Made by a program: the position numbers and the translations under genes. From Flammulina velutipes (Eukaryota; Basidiomycota; Agaricomycetes; Agaricales; Physalacriaceae), in the NCBI GenBank assembly GCA_011800155.1, contig CM022369.1, forward strand, positions 3,224,001 through 3,288,000: DNA of 64,000 bases, given 5' to 3'. Below the pieces are notes generated by a model. The model worked only from the letters and a program-made list of their open reading frames with translations. It was not told where the DNA came from and did not search any database. Shown one piece after another: positions 46,893 through 58,967 of the stretch. The number at the start of each line of letters is the position of its first letter. Position 1 is the stretch's first letter.

Positions 46893-49800
46893 TCAAGGCT
46901 TCATCTTGATGTTGCTCACAATCAAGTTCTGTAGGAATCGTCAGTGACCTCAAAGCTAAATTGCAAACCTCCATATTCACCTTGTAGCTCTGAACATCCC
47001 CACCGAACTTGGTCACCGTCCCATTCCCGCACACCCACAACTATGGAATCAACGTCAAAATTAGTACACACATATCTCTGTAGAAGCTCGCCTGTTTTGC
47101 CACTGTGGTGATGAACCGTTCGTCGTGAGAGATAATGATCACACCACCGTTCCACTGATCCAGAGCATGCATCAACGCGTCCAAACCCTCGATATCCAGA
47201 TGATTAGTGGGCTAAACACAAACACAAGCTTTAGTAAACCATCAGCGCAGCCCGGTGCACGACTGCGTACCTCATCCAGCAACAATACGTGTGGACGCTG
47301 TAGCGAAAGCAGGGCAAACGCCACACGCGACTTCTGACCACCAGACAACGTTCCAATAGACTGCATGCCCGTCATCCCACTAATCTGGAAGTTACCCAAA
47401 TGTTGCCGATACTCCTGTTCCGTCCTTCCAGGATATCTCGACGCGAGGAACTGCACCGGAGACATCGTCGGAACCAAGGTATCTACATGATGCTGTGCAA
47501 AGTAGCCTCTAATATATTCAATGCGGTCAGCCTTCATGACCATCCTGTAAACTACGCAGACTCACACTCGCAATCGGCCATTCTGTGTGACGTGTCCAGA
47601 AAATGGGCGCAGCTCGCCAGTCAAGACCTTGATCCTAAATCGCAGTCATGTTTCTATCACCGACGGAAAGGTAGCCGGACATACAACGTCGATTTTCCAG
47701 ATCCATTAGCGCCAACGATGGCTATCCGCGAATCGAGGCCAACATCGATATTGACGTCCTTCAATATGATCTTGTCTTCCGAGTAGCCAAATGTTACATC
47801 GGACATTTGTAGAATTGGCGGGGATATCTTGTCGCATTCCGGGAACCTGAAGTGAAGTTAGCGGCCATCGAGAAACACTGAGTCACGGTACATACTTGAA
47901 GCTCTCCGTCTCCTCAGTTTCAGGCGGTTCGATTTCGGGTAGCTATATGAAGTTAGTACTCCCCTTCGAGTTTTTACATCTTCAAACCGTACCTTTTCGA
48001 GAATTTTAATCCTGGATTGAGCCTGTGCAGCTACAGGAAACCGTGAGTCACATATCAAGCGATTTCACGGCTGGCCTACCGCGATTTGCGTTGTATCTCC
48101 ACCGGTCAATGAACGCTTGAAGATGTTTCCGGTAGTCCATCTGAGCATCATACTCCTTGCGCAAGTTGGCATCACGCTCAGTCTTCGTGGAATAGAATTG
48201 GGTGAAGTTTCTAGAAGAGATCATCAATCAATACTGGCCAACACCGTCTTCACGTACCCTTTGTAATAATCTAGGCGCCCCGAGTGCTGGTGTACGATAT
48301 CGGTGGCAATGGCATCCCTATCTTCAACATCAGTATACAGTAATCACAAAGCTTTAAACGCCACTTACAAGAAAGCTCTGTCGTGAGATCTGTGATGTGG
48401 TCAGCAACACGAAACAAACGACGATCAAACGCGTCCTTACACAACAAGCAGGGTACCCGGCCAAGTCTGCAAATAATCTTCTAGCCATGCTAGGGCATTC
48501 AAATCAACTGCGCTGGATATTAGCGAAGTGCAATAGATAAAGAAGTACCAGCCTACTGTGATTGGAAGGTTCATCCAGGAGTAATAAGGCAGGCTTTAGA
48601 AGATTGTCAACGAGATCAGTAGTGATATATACGAAAGCAACTAACTTTCACAAAGAGGGCACGAGCCAAAGCCAGTCGCATACTACATTGGCGCCGTCCT
48701 CAGTAATATCTCACGAACATTGATATGAATGTTGACGTACCGCCAGCCACCACTAAAAGACCGTGTTGGCCGTTGCTGATCAGCTTCGTCGAATCCTAAG
48801 CCTAATCCGAAACATATCAATCACCGGTAAAAGTGCGAGCGGGATAAGGAACTCACCTGCCAACAGCGCAGCTGCTCTCGCAGGTCCACTTTCAGCGTCC
48901 ATATCAGATAACCGTGTGTGAACATCAGCCAGACGGGAAGACGTTTCTTCTCTCGCATCCTCGAAACGCTTCTCATCACCTTCTGCTTCCAATTCCGTCA
49001 GTTTTGCATTCAAAGCCGCTTCTTCCTTGAGTAAATGATCTCGCCAGACATCTGCTTTGAGAACTGAATCGATTGCCGTTGTATCATCGCCAACTATCTA
49101 TCCCACGATAAACGTCATGTCAAGCGCTGCATCCTGGAATGTCACATACCTCTTGTTCGACGAAAAGAATGCTGATATGAGCAGGAATCGGGACTTCACG
49201 CAGAGCGATGTGTCGTAATAGAGTTGATTTACCCACACCTAATGAGATTATCAGCGGGACATACAGTGGGTAATGGAGGCGTGCTGACCGTTACGACCAA
49301 TGATGCCGTATCGGCGGCCATGCGCAAGCGTGAGGGTGGCACCAGTACTACACCGGAGTCAGCAAAGAAGCTACAGCACACGGAAATGCGTACAGAATGC
49401 GATTAGAGCCAAAGTTAACATCAATAGATGGAAGATGTATATCTCTCGTCTTATTCTTCGATGATACGGCATCCAGTGGGTTAATCTGGGGTCGGAATTA
49501 GATGGTGGTCGGGATAAATGACGTTGATTTCTTGCCTTCATGAACAGTTCCTCGTATGTTTGCTGCAACAAACTGTAAGTGATTGAAAGCATATTTGGAG
49601 GATGACGTACTTGTTTCTTATGCGCATCGAGGAGCTTAGAGCCCTCGTAGAGGTGACGGCGCGACCGCTTCTCAATTTTGGCCTACAGAACCGGTTAGCA
49701 TCTCGTGTCCAGTGACTGGAAATCACACGCACTTTGAGTTTGGCTTCCTGTTTCTCGAGTTTCTTGACATCCACACGCGAGGCTCTGCAACGCGTCAAAA

Positions 49801-50194
49801 TCAGTATGGAATCCCCCGCAGGAAACGATATCGACGCGTACTTTCCCTTGTTGATGGATTCCAAATCTACTCCTTCCGAAAGGGCGATCGTACTCGACAG
49901 TTGTGATTTGCTCATATCCATGATTTTGTCCAGCTTCTGTAGTTTTTGTACAGAGCTTTGTTTTACTCGCGCCTTGAGCCTGCTTTCGAGCATAGTGGTG
50001 AGCCGAGCCATCAGCTTTTGTAGAGCAGCATCTTGGCCGCCAGAAAGAGATTCGAGGATTTCTTGTGCGACTTGCAGGACGTCTTCCTCTTCGCCAGCAT
50101 CGTCGACTAGATATCCGGAAAGATACTGAACGATGACCTCTTCAGCGTCAGGATAGCAAGTTCGGATCTCTTCTGCAATATCTTCAGAGGACAT
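46893..50194 (-). CDS. GCN20: ABC-F ATPase, GCN20/ABCF3 type
   Basis: This soluble ABC protein has two nucleotide-binding domains and no membrane span. In yeast Gcn20 works with Gcn1 on ribosomes to activate Gcn2 during amino-acid starvation. The N-terminal extension MSSEDIAEEIRTCYPDAEE and YLSGYLVDDA is the GCN20/ABCF3 type. Domain 1 has GIIGRNGVGKST, a SFSGGWRMRLALARALF signature and LLLLDEPSNH. Domain 2 has IVGANGSGKSTLIK, LSGGQKSRVAFALLSL and a matching LLLDEPTNHLDIE with VIIISHDERF. The linker is charged (YDAQMDYRKHLQAFIDRWR). It ends NLIVSNIKMKP. It is cut by about 15 small introns. The ATG at 50194 matches the family start. Confidence 0.9.
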
Positions 50195-50561
50195 GGTCAG
50201 AGCTAAAAACAGTATGCCGGTGGCTGTGCACATCGGTCATAATGCACAAAATAATTAATTATTGTAATTACTTTTCTCACTGACGCCACGTCCAGAAAAC
50301 AAAAATGAGTTGGCCTGTTCTTGTGTTCAACTTGAAAAACGGATCCATTATCCCGGGGTCTTGCGCTGCGACGCGTTCCACACGCGGCTTCCAGTCTCCA
50401 GACCAGCAACTAAGGACATCAATCAAAACCCCATCTGTTGAAACTGCACATCACCTACCGGCAGTGCCCTGTGCTACATACATAAAACTCCTCAGAAAAC
50501 CGAGGAGGTCTTTCCTGCCGATGAACCGTATGTAACGTTCGGTCTACTCTCTCCCCAACGA
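50195..50561. promoter_or_regulatory. Divergent intergenic region
   Basis: Promoter space shared by the ABC-F gene (minus) and the membrane-protein gene (plus). No motif stands out. Confidence 0.4.
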
Positions 50562-52078
50562 ATGGCACATCACCGTCCGACTCGATGTACATGGCCTACC
50601 GTCTTGTTATTCTACCTCTTGTGTCTCTACTGCGGGCCTGTTGTTGCGAAGCTTGTTAATATCTCTGTTGACGACGGGAGCGATGATATCGTCTACAGTC
50701 CTCCAGAGGCTTGGGCTCAGAGAGGCGGCCGACAAGGATGTGATAGGTGGTGCATGGCGAAGGGGTTGAACACCTCTGAAGTTTTTCGCCAGACATGGCA
50801 CGAAGGCATTGCTGCACCCCGAATTGTGAGTCCAATTTGCAGCTCTAGATTCGGTGCGCTAAATTTTCGAAGATAACTGGCGATACGAAACTTTCATTCT
50901 CATTCTTAGGTATGCTTATAGATTTCAGGATGCAGACTATCTTACTAACGGCTTCTCGATAGGCGTAGGCGTCTCTGTGCATGGAATTGTAGCAGCCTCT
51001 CCGGGAAATCTTCTGTTAGTCCAATCCCCTTTGTTCTCGGCACATAATGACCTACTTTTCAAAAAACAGAGGCAGAAGTGACATGGCCTTTTTTATCGAC
51101 GGTCAACAGGTATATATATTCTCCCAGGATAACAGCAATGTCCAAGACGTCGAACTCGGCTATCAATATAACTACACACTCTTCCATCGGGAATCTCTTT
51201 CCTTGACAAACAAAAACCATTCCCTCGGTATACAAATCCGACACGATCAAACATCCAGCTCTGTAATTTTATTGGATTATATCACCTATTCGTGAGTGCT
51301 CTTATCTGCGAGACGATGCTCTAACTTACTGTACATTGTCAGGCGTCTTGAGGACGACGACGACGACAGCGACGACGAAACAGCTGCGGAACCGCCTCCA
51401 TCTCCCACTCAGACTGCAAGCGAAAACCCATCATTTACATTTACACCGGTCACAACAGCAGACGCCGCCACAGCGGGCACATCATCTCAAACCCCAAAAA
51501 TTGTTGGCGGCGTGATCGGGGGCATAGTCATCTTACTACTCATTGCGACGGGCTTCATCGTATACCGCCGCAAGAAACAAAAAGAGGCACTCCTCCCTAC
51601 GATCTTCCCTCCCCTCCCCAAGCCCCAGCGCCAATCCCAATCCCAATCCCTCTTCCAACTCCAGACCCAGTCCACTGATGAAGGAAGCACCGACGGACGC
51701 CACCAAACATACACATTCAACCCCAGTCTCCTCGTCCGCGCACGCGAGATAGTCAAACACGCTAGCTCATCCTCAATGCGCAATGGAAAGCGTCGACCAG
51801 CCCCTTTGGAGGAAGAACTCATCCCTCAAGGGCTCGATCGTTCCTCAAGGATACCGAATTCCGCAATGTACAGCGCAAACGACCAGCTACTGTCCATACA
51901 GAGCTGGCGCGCGCAGACGATTCGAGAGACACAGTTCTCCATTCCGCCTTCCGATATGTCTGAAGAGCTGTCGAGCTATTACGAGACGGGCACGCACCGC
52001 CTGTCTGCGGAACTTCCTTCCATACCGATGCCAGCGCCTCCACGTCCTGCCCGCCGATGGGCAGTCATGAACAAGTGA
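50562..52078 (+). CDS. Signal-peptide single-pass membrane protein of agaric type
   Basis: The N-terminus (MAHHRPTRCTWPTVLLFYLL, ending near VVAKLVN) is a likely signal peptide. The ectodomain follows a pattern common in agaric surface proteins: GFSIGVGVSVHGIVAASPGN, then MAFFIDGQQVYIFSQ, YNYTLFHRESLSL and VILLDYITYS. This is probably a beta-sandwich. After an acidic run and a Ser/Thr-rich stalk, one transmembrane helix (IVGGVIGGIVILLLIATGFI) and a basic stop (YRRKKQK) lead to a Pro/Gln/Ser-rich cytosolic tail ending RRWAVMNK. About five exons; those between 50.83 and 51.07 kb are uncertain. It has N-glycosylation sequons. Function is unknown; it could be a cell-wall or surface sensor. Confidence 0.75.
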
Positions 52079-52240
52079 AAGACAAACTGTGTAATTATTT
52101 ATAAGTGGTGAGTTATCCGCTCTCTATCCAAGAAGACTGAGAGTGACCCTCCTCCAGTATTTTCATTGTAAACTCTACCACATTGTTGTTCCCCGCATAT
52201 TCTTCTTCACATTTCAACATGCATACCCCAGGTTTCTTTT

Positions 52241-53042
52241 CTATGCCAATTTTACTGTCTTGCGATTTGAAGTGTATTTTGTTCGCCCAATTCCCAGGAA
52301 CCATGCCGTGCTATTAGAAAAGTCAACATCGAAAGCGCACAGGCTCTCAAGTACAGATGCAACGCACCGGACGAGGAACAGGAAAGCGGTGAACGTGATA
52401 TTGCCGTGCGTCGTAGGATTCCAGCTAGCGGGGCTGTATCTCATATCACTAGGAAGACCCACAAAACTCGAGAAGACACTGGAAAAAGCGGAACCCGTCA
52501 ATGGGTAAGTTGGACTGGGATACCTATTAGATCGTTCACGTACTGTGTAACCTATAAATGTTGAGAATTAATGTTCAAGTTGAATAAATAACTGGAGGAA
52601 ACGTACATCTGCAACGGCCAAACATGTAAGCAACGCGCCAACGATTCGTTCTTGGGCTACCGGATCGTTGGGAAGCGCGTCCCTAATAGCGCGAAATACC
52701 AGAGTCGATATCATCCCAAGAAGGAGGTAGCCTTCAGATTTCAGATTTTACTATCAACATCGCGTCGCGCACTCACAGTTCCCTAACTGGACTATCGCAA
52801 TATTCGCACGAGTCTCCAAAAAACCCGGTGCATCCTCTACACTCGGAACAAGTTCGTGATAAAACCAGGCTGCGCCGGGGAACGTCAGAATCATGATAGC
52901 GGGCAAGGTTGTTGAAACTAATACACCGAGAGTAGTATCAGGATTCAGGATTTAAGATGGGGGAAGAAGGGAGAGGCGCACAGGGTTCGAGGTAGAGAAA
53001 TAGAAATTTGTAGAAACCTGTTAGGGCAGGGAAGGAAGACAT
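52241..53042 (-). CDS. Small multi-pass membrane protein (DUF7704-like)
   Basis: The ATG at 53042 gives MSSFPALTGFYKFLFLYLEP. An intron ends at TTAG near 52.92 kb, restoring FSTTLPAIMILTFPGAAWFY. Further exons give LLLGMISTLVFRAIRDALP, LLTCLAVAD and LTGSAFSSVFSSFVGLPSDM. The last part is TFTAFLFLVRCVASVLE and a short tail to 52241. Four hydrophobic segments are spaced through about 180 residues. The F.Y.EP start, four-helix layout and length resemble the fungal DUF7704 family; this is from memory of the pattern. It is convergent with the preceding gene (162 bp apart). Confidence 0.65.
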
Positions 53043-53217
53043 GGTGGTAGGCTGAAAAGTCGTAGTTCAAGTCGTGCCACTGTTACAGTGTTACAAGCAC
53101 AAAAAGGCAAGATCCGCATGTCGGACCGGTATAGCCACTGCTACTGTAAATAAATGGCTCAGCTCTCAGGCTTCTAACAAGACGCGTCTATTCCCTTCAA
53201 GTTGACCTGCCCCAACC

Positions 53218-53772
53218 ATGTCAAAATCCCCCATCTCACCCCCACCCAACCACCCAGACCTCATCCTAGCCCTCAACTTCATGTCCGCCAACCCCCCAAA
53301 ATTCCACTGGTTCCTCTTCCTCCCCGACGCAGGAAACACAACGGGCACGAAATTCCACGCAGTGACTCACTACCCCGAGACAGGCGGGCGGGAGTGGGTG
53401 TACGAGCACTTACGCGTCACAGTGGATTCGCTGAACGCTGTCGCCGCCGCCGCAATCATCGGTAGTGGTATCGGGACGGAGGAGTTGCATGAGGTGTTGA
53501 AGGACATTCCGATGGCTGTCCCAGAGATTGACCGGGACCGGGAGGTGGATTTTACGTGTCGGGTTTGGATACGCGAGGCGCTGAGGCGGATGCATGCAAG
53601 TGGTTTCATTGACTGTGAGGACGTAGATGGCTTAGAGGACAAAATGGGGCGATACGGGGCAGGAGCGTTTGCTTCAATTGAAGATGAAACATTCAAGTGT
53701 GCCACACTTGTTAGGGCGCAAAAGTCTCGCAGTGTACATCAGGATTCGTATTCAAAACATCAACAACAGTAG
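53218..53772 (+). CDS. Hypothetical fungal protein
   Basis: An uninterrupted 184-codon frame contains KFHWFLFLPDAGNTTGTKFH, GREWVYEHLRV, a long helical centre and VWIREALRRMHASGFIDC. It then gives LEDKMGRYGAGAFASIEDE and ends with a Gln/His tail. HW...L plus G.KFH plus W.YE is a pattern seen in many uncharacterised fungal proteins that fold as one small alpha/beta domain. No catalytic residues are evident and I cannot name the function. It is divergent from the small membrane protein (175 bp) and convergent with ARO2 (57 bp). Confidence 0.7.
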   Translation: MSKSPISPPPNHPDLILALNFMSANPPKFHWFLFLPDAGNTTGTKFHAVTHYPETGGREWVYEHLRVTVDSLNAVAAAAIIGSGIGTEELHEVLKDIPMAVPEIDRDREVDFTCRVWIREALRRMHASGFIDCEDVDGLEDKMGRYGAGAFASIEDETFKCATLVRAQKSRSVHQDSYSKHQQQ

Positions 53773-53829
53773 CGCGTAATCGCAATGAGAATGGATTCAA
53801 TCGCTTCTATCTAAGTATTTGGACTCGTC

Positions 53830-55297
53830 TCACTTGGGTGGAAGGATCATGGTCGCTGGCAGCGTTGTAACTGCTGGCAACAAACTAGCAGCCGTCTTGC
53901 GTGCATTCTGCATGAGCAGCTGATCCAAGACGACCATAGCTGCCATCCCCTCGACGATGGGAACCGCCCGTGGAACAACACACGGATCGTGACGGCCCCT
54001 CGCAGCCAACGAACCAGGCGTGCCGTCATACTGAGCCGTCTCTTGTGCCTGCGTAATCGTCGCAGGCGACTTGAATCCAATCCTTCAATCACAATCACAA
54101 TCAGCCAAGAGCAAAGAGTGAAGGCGAAAACCCACCGGAAGTACACATCCTCCCCATTGGTGATACCCCCCTGTACACCCCCACTCCAGTTCGACTTTGT
54201 GCCCAGTCTCCCGTCTTCGCGGCGGACGAAGGCGTCGTTATGTTTGCTGCCGGGTACTTCGGTGCCTTTGAAGCCTGAACCGATCTCAAAGGCTTTGGTA
54301 GCGGGAATGGAGAGCATCGCGTGTCCCAACTTGGCCTCGAACTTGTCGAAAACTGGTTCACCAAGTCCCGAGGGGATATTGCGGATCACGCAAGTGACGG
54401 TGCCACCGATGGAATCGTTGGCATCTTTAGCGCGGACGATGCGCTGCGAGGGGTTTGATGATGAGTACGCTATTTATACTTGGACAGGTAGATGGATGGT
54501 TACCTTTGTCATTTTCTCGGCTGTGGCTGGATGGGGACATCTGGTAAGGTGGCTGTCAACCTGTTCGCGAGTGACTGTTGCCAAAAGGTGTCTGAACTCT
54601 TCCGAGAGCACTTCTTGGGAGTCGTCCTCTTCGTCTGACGGAACGGAGGTGGAGGATGGGACTGCGATTTTGCCGACGGACGACACGAACGCGACGATCT
54701 CGACGCCGAACGCGAGTTTGAGGTATTTTTCGGCGATGGCGCCTGCTGCTACTCTGCCTGTGGGGAGTTAGTAGGTTGACGGGCGAGAGTCGGTGGATCT
54801 ACCGATGGTTTCGCGGGCACTACTGCGGCCACCACCACTGCTAGCTTTGATGCCGTATTTCTCGAGGTAGGTGTAATCGGCATGGCTAGGGCGGGGGTAG
54901 AGATCTGTCTCCGAGTAATCATTTGGCCTGTGGTCTTCGTTCTTGACAAGCAGAGCGATGGGCGTTCCGAGGGTGAAACCATGCTCTATGCCAGACTGGA
55001 GCTGCACGAGATCCTTTTCGTTACGCTGCGAATGTCAATTGGTATGGATGATCTGGATTACGGGATGGTGTACTTGCTGGTGTGGTGAGATTGCTCTGTC
55101 CAGGACGACGGCGATTTAGTTGAGCTTGGATGTCGCTGGGATCCAATGCTAGCCCCTAGTCTTGAAAAGTTATGAGGTGACCTTGGGGGATTGGAGAAAG
55201 ACCGTACGGGTGGGCAGCCATCGATGATTGCTCCCACTGAGGCGCAATGGCTCTCGCCAAAGGTAGTTACGCGAAAAGAGTGTCCAAAGGTCGACAT
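53830..55297 (-). CDS. ARO2: Chorismate synthase
   Basis: This enzyme is the last step of the shikimate pathway: it converts EPSP to chorismate using reduced FMN. The start [20 protein letters not shown] is the family signature, followed by [10 protein letters not shown] and an intron. Later segments are [51 protein letters not shown], then the central helical region. [20 protein letters not shown] and [19 protein letters not shown] come next, then [16 protein letters not shown]. It ends in [10 protein letters not shown]. About five introns. Length is close to the usual fungal 400 or so residues. Fungal enzymes are bifunctional with an intrinsic flavin reductase activity. Confidence 0.95.
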
Positions 55298-55515
55298 GGT
55301 TGGCGGTCAAAGCGGAGATTTACTGGAGATTTATAGCAGATTGGTGGCGGCGCTGCGGGTGTATCTGGCGGTGATAATAATGTTGACAATGGCTGATAGA
55401 AAGGCTCGTGGTGGTCAAAGAGAAACGAGTCAAAGACAATTTTGCTGGCCAGCCCGATCTGGACGTCATGATCATCGGAGTCTCGGACTTGTCTTTTACC
55501 ATCCAACATCCAACA

Positions 55516-56237
55516 ATGTCGACCGCGTCGTCTTCGCAGCAGCCGATGAGCTCGCGCGCACGCCCACAAGCACGAAAGAAAGCAAACGACGACGCCGCGT
55601 ACTTTGGCCCGCCCGGCACAAATTCCATCGCAGTAAAGAGAGCGGCGTCAGACAGGCTCGAGGGCGAACCGAGAGTCAAGCGCAAGCGCGTCGATCCCAT
55701 TCCAGGCAACAGCCATCGCGACATGCCCGACATTGAGCACGGCATATCTCTGGTGCGTATTTACGCGTCGCGAACTACTGGCGCACGTCCTGATTTTCTC
55801 TACAGGTCGAATTCAACAAATTCACGCTGCCCACGCTTTGCCGCTACCTTGCGAGCTTTGACCTGATACCCAACATTTCGCCGTCGCCGTTGAGGGCCGA
55901 CGATCCACCGGCGCCGTCGACGCTGGCCAACCCGCCACGCATGATGTCGAGAGCACCTAGTCCGGCCATGGCCGCCGCCACGCCTGCCAATCGACCACGA
56001 CGAGATCCAAAGGACCCGAGCCGCCGACGCAGCTCGCGTCTCCTTGACGAAGACGATGCACCTACGCGCATGCCAATCAGAGCAGACATTGAAGAGCTTC
56101 ACTCTGTCGTTGCATCCATCGCGGAACGACATTTCAGGGAAGTGTCTATTGGCATCAAAGGCAAGGAGGAGGTTGACATTCTTGCGGGTTTTATGTGTGC
56201 TGTTGAGAAACACAAGAATGCTAGGTTACGATGGTGA
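55516..56237 (+). CDS. SAP30-like protein (Sin3-binding region)
   Basis: Two exons. The first encodes a basic, Ser/Arg-rich N-terminus with nuclear-localisation-like KRKR. The intron (GTGCGT to CTACAG, about 55.75-55.81 kb) joins HGISL to VEFNKFTLPTLCRYLASFDL. That segment matches the Sin3-binding helix region of SAP30 (L, hydrophobic, F..L..TL..Y...F.L). A disordered Pro/Arg stretch follows, then a C-terminal helix HFREVSIGIKGKEEVDILAG ending KHKNARLRW. SAP30 is a subunit of the Sin3-Rpd3 histone deacetylase complex. The family call rests on a short motif. It is divergent from ARO2 (218 bp). Confidence 0.5.
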
Positions 56238-57262
56238 GTGTTCTGTAGGATCGACGTTCGTCGACTGACGCGAACTGTTACTTAGAGCGTGTACTATGAC
56301 ATATACATATTTGGCCCAATACTTCGGGTTTTACTTTTAGTTTGATCAAATCATAGGTTCGGAAGTCGTACCCGCGGTGCCCGTCGAGGTGAACAGACCT
56401 TTTCTGATATACTTACTGCAAGCTTCCCCAGTGATGCGGTAACAGGGCATAGGCCCAATGATATCCCTCGAGGCGCACACACGTATCTGCTCTATTTACA
56501 AGTTGTTCACCACACCGAAGCGTCCGACAAGGTGCTCAAACGTTAGCTAACCAAAGGGCCTAAGGCAAATGATTGGTCGCCTCGTCGTCAGGGTTTGATA
56601 TCTTCATCATCGACACGGTTCAAGTATGACATGAAAAAGAGTATCATCATCTCAGTCAACTTGAACTTGATAGTTCTGATCCAGAGGTTTGGTACGCAAG
56701 GGAATCCATGACAGGCTCGTGGCGCCCAGCAAGATGGCAACCAGGACTATTTGGGGCCAATCTGATGTGGAACGCGATTGGCTCATTCATTGCATACGAA
56801 TCTATGATCGGCTGAATTGCCGCTCTTATCCAATGAGAATAGCCCAACCACAGCGTCTTTGGCTCAAGAGTTGAGTATCTCTGTAGGTGCTACGATCACA
56901 ACCTGTATCATGGTACTCATCATCCAACCAATAATCACCATCCAATCATACAATTTGAAAGCAAGGGGAGTGGGAACTTGGAAGCAAACGTGAGTTTCTT
57001 TGGTAACCACTGCCGCTCCATACCCGGGTCGCACATATAAAAGGAGGTCAGGGCACGACTCATTTCTCACCCTTTCTTCTCTCTCCAGTTCCCCTTCCCA
57101 CCAACTCTCACTTTTTCACCTTTCCTTCGCAGCCGTGCTGCCTGGCCTCTCTTTCGTGTGCGTTGCATTACTCTCATTTATTTCATTCACTAATTTCTAT
57201 AGTCGCAGTCAGATCTTCACTGTCATTCTTTCTTACGACTTCCGTGAAGTCCTCTGCCCGTC
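56238..57262. other. Intergenic with strong core promoter at the right end
   Basis: No gene is seen in about 1 kb. The right end carries TATAAAA (57036-57042), then a long CT-rich tract (about 57.06-57.15 kb) before the secreted-protein ATG. This is the typical layout of a highly expressed basidiomycete gene. Confidence 0.5.
57036..57042 (+). promoter_or_regulatory. TATA box of the secreted Asn-Gly-Gln protein gene
   Basis: TATAAAA is about 220 bp upstream of the ATG and followed by CT-rich sequence, which fits a TATA-driven transcript with a long pyrimidine-rich leader. Confidence 0.55.
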
Positions 57263-58967
57263 ATGAAATTCTCTACCTCCCTTTCTGCTCTTGTCCTCCT
57301 CCTTCCTTTCGTTTCGGCCTTGAGTGTCCGAGACCAGCCCGGTCTGGCCCGCCGTTCACGTCCAGAGGAGCGTCAATTCGGTGGAGGATTTGGAAACAAT
57401 GGTCGCCAGAACGTGAGTAGCAAATCTTTGGCGATTTTTTTCATCGATCTAACTATCTCCCCCCCATAGAACGGCCAGAACAACGGTCAGAATAATGGCC
57501 AGAACAATGGTCAGAATAACGGCCAGAACAACGGTCAGAACAACGGGCAGAACAATGGGCAGAACAACGGTCAGAACAATGGTCAAAACAACGGCGGTAA
57601 CGCTGCTGATGCTCAGACTTCGCTGAGTATGTCGATCTATTTTCTCACGATGCAATCTGCTGATGATCTACAGCGTTGGACCCCGCTGTGATTGCTGATG
57701 GATTTGCTCAAGATGGACAAGATGTGCCCGTTGATGGTAAGCACGCCCACATCCTCCTCAGCGTACTTTTTCCGATATTCAACGTCTCCCTCCCCTCCAG
57801 GCCAAGTCGCCTCCCTCACTTCGACCAACAACTTTATCAACTTCTGCCTTACCGTTGGCAACCTACCGATCACGAACGGCCAGCAAATCGAGTCTGGTTC
57901 ATGTAACCCCGCACCCATCGGCGCCATCCCCAGCGTCGACAACATGCCCTCCGCCAAATTCGTCAACCCGCCTAACGGCGCCACCATCGAGCCCAACGTC
58001 GCCTTCACCGCGCAGATGGCCATCCGCAACATGATCACCGGTAACTTTGTGAACGCGCAGAAGAACTACTTTGCTGCACCGCAACAGCTGCAAAACGGAC
58101 AGGTGAATTTGTCTTCTACCATTTTTTAGAGATCGAGGTCTAATTACTATGGTGCGCGTAGATCGTTGGCCACAGTCACTTCGTCATCGAGGAGCTTCCT
58201 TCTCTGGACTCGACGGAGCCTTTGGACCCTCGCGACTTTGCGTTCTTCAAGGGTATCAACGACGCGGCGGTGAACGGTGTTCTCAGTGCTGATGTCGCAA
58301 ACGGCCTTCCCGAGGGCGCTTACCGTATCTGCTCAATCAACTCTTCGTCTAACCACCAGCCGGTTATCGTCCCCGTCGCTCAGCACGGTGTTCTAGATGA
58401 TTGCTCATACGTGCGTATTTCTCTCTTTTTTCTTTCTATCAACTTTCAGTCTGATTGTCGGGATAGTTCACGGTCGCTGCTGGTGGAGCTGCGAACAACG
58501 GCGGAAACAACAACAACAACGGCGGGAACAACAACGGCCAGAACAACAACGGTGGTAACAACAACAACAACAATGCTGGCGCGAACAACGGTGCCGCCGG
58601 TGGTGCTGCAGGTGATGATGCTGCTGCTGCTGACGGTGCCGCTGCTGACGATGCTGCTGCTGCAGGTGATGCTGCCGCAGGTAACGGTCAGAACAACGGT
58701 CAGAACGCAGGCGGTAACAACGGTCAGAACGCAGGCGGCAACAACGGCCAGAATGCAGGCGGCAACAACGGTCAGAATGGAGGTGGCAACGGCGGACGTG
58801 GCAACGGTGGATTCGGACGTGGAAATGGCGGACGTGGCAACGGGGGATTCGGTGGATTCGGTCGTGGTAACGTAAGTCCTCCTCCACCACGCGATTTTTC
58901 GAAAACTGATTCCGTTTTTCTTTCTTTTTTTCAGAACGGCGGCCGGAAGTTCGCACGAGAGTACTAA
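57263..58967 (+). CDS. Secreted protein with Asn-Gly-Gln and Gly-rich repeats
   Basis: The start MKFSTSLSALVLLLPFVSA is a signal peptide, followed by a dibasic region (LARRSRPEERQF) that could be a propeptide site. Exon 2 is eleven 12-bp units encoding Asn-Gly-Gln-Asn variants (57470-57601). The middle is a conserved, non-repetitive domain: LTSTNNFINFCLTVGNLPI, FVNPPNGATIEPNVAFTAQM, HSHFVIEELPSLDSTEPLDP, DFAFFKGINDA, YRICSINSSSNHQPVIVPVA and DDC. This resembles a domain found in many agaric secreted proteins. The C-terminal part has Asn/Gly/Ala runs, several AGGNNGQN units and Arg-Gly-rich segments (GRGNGGFGR), then GGRKFAREY. About seven exons. Function is unknown; a cell-wall or matrix role is plausible. 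Confidence 0.8.
57470..57601 (+). repeat. In-frame minisatellite, 12-bp unit, 11 copies
   Basis: The units are variants of AACGGTCAGAAC and encode Asn-Gly-Gln-Asn. The last unit diverges to Asn-Gly-Gly-Asn. Third-position changes (GGC/GGT/GGG, AAC/AAT) keep the protein repeat constant, which suggests selection on the protein or old duplication. Confidence 0.9.

Noticed and set aside
54478..54771. Plus-strand frame opposite ARO2
   Set aside because: The minus strand carries the chorismate synthase reading frame here; the plus frame is antisense noise.
58222..58875. Thr/Val-rich plus-strand frame over the 3' repeats of the secreted protein
   Set aside because: It is a frame-shifted reading of the Asn/Gly/Ala repeats after an intron; the Asn-Gly frame continues the conserved core to the stop at 58967.
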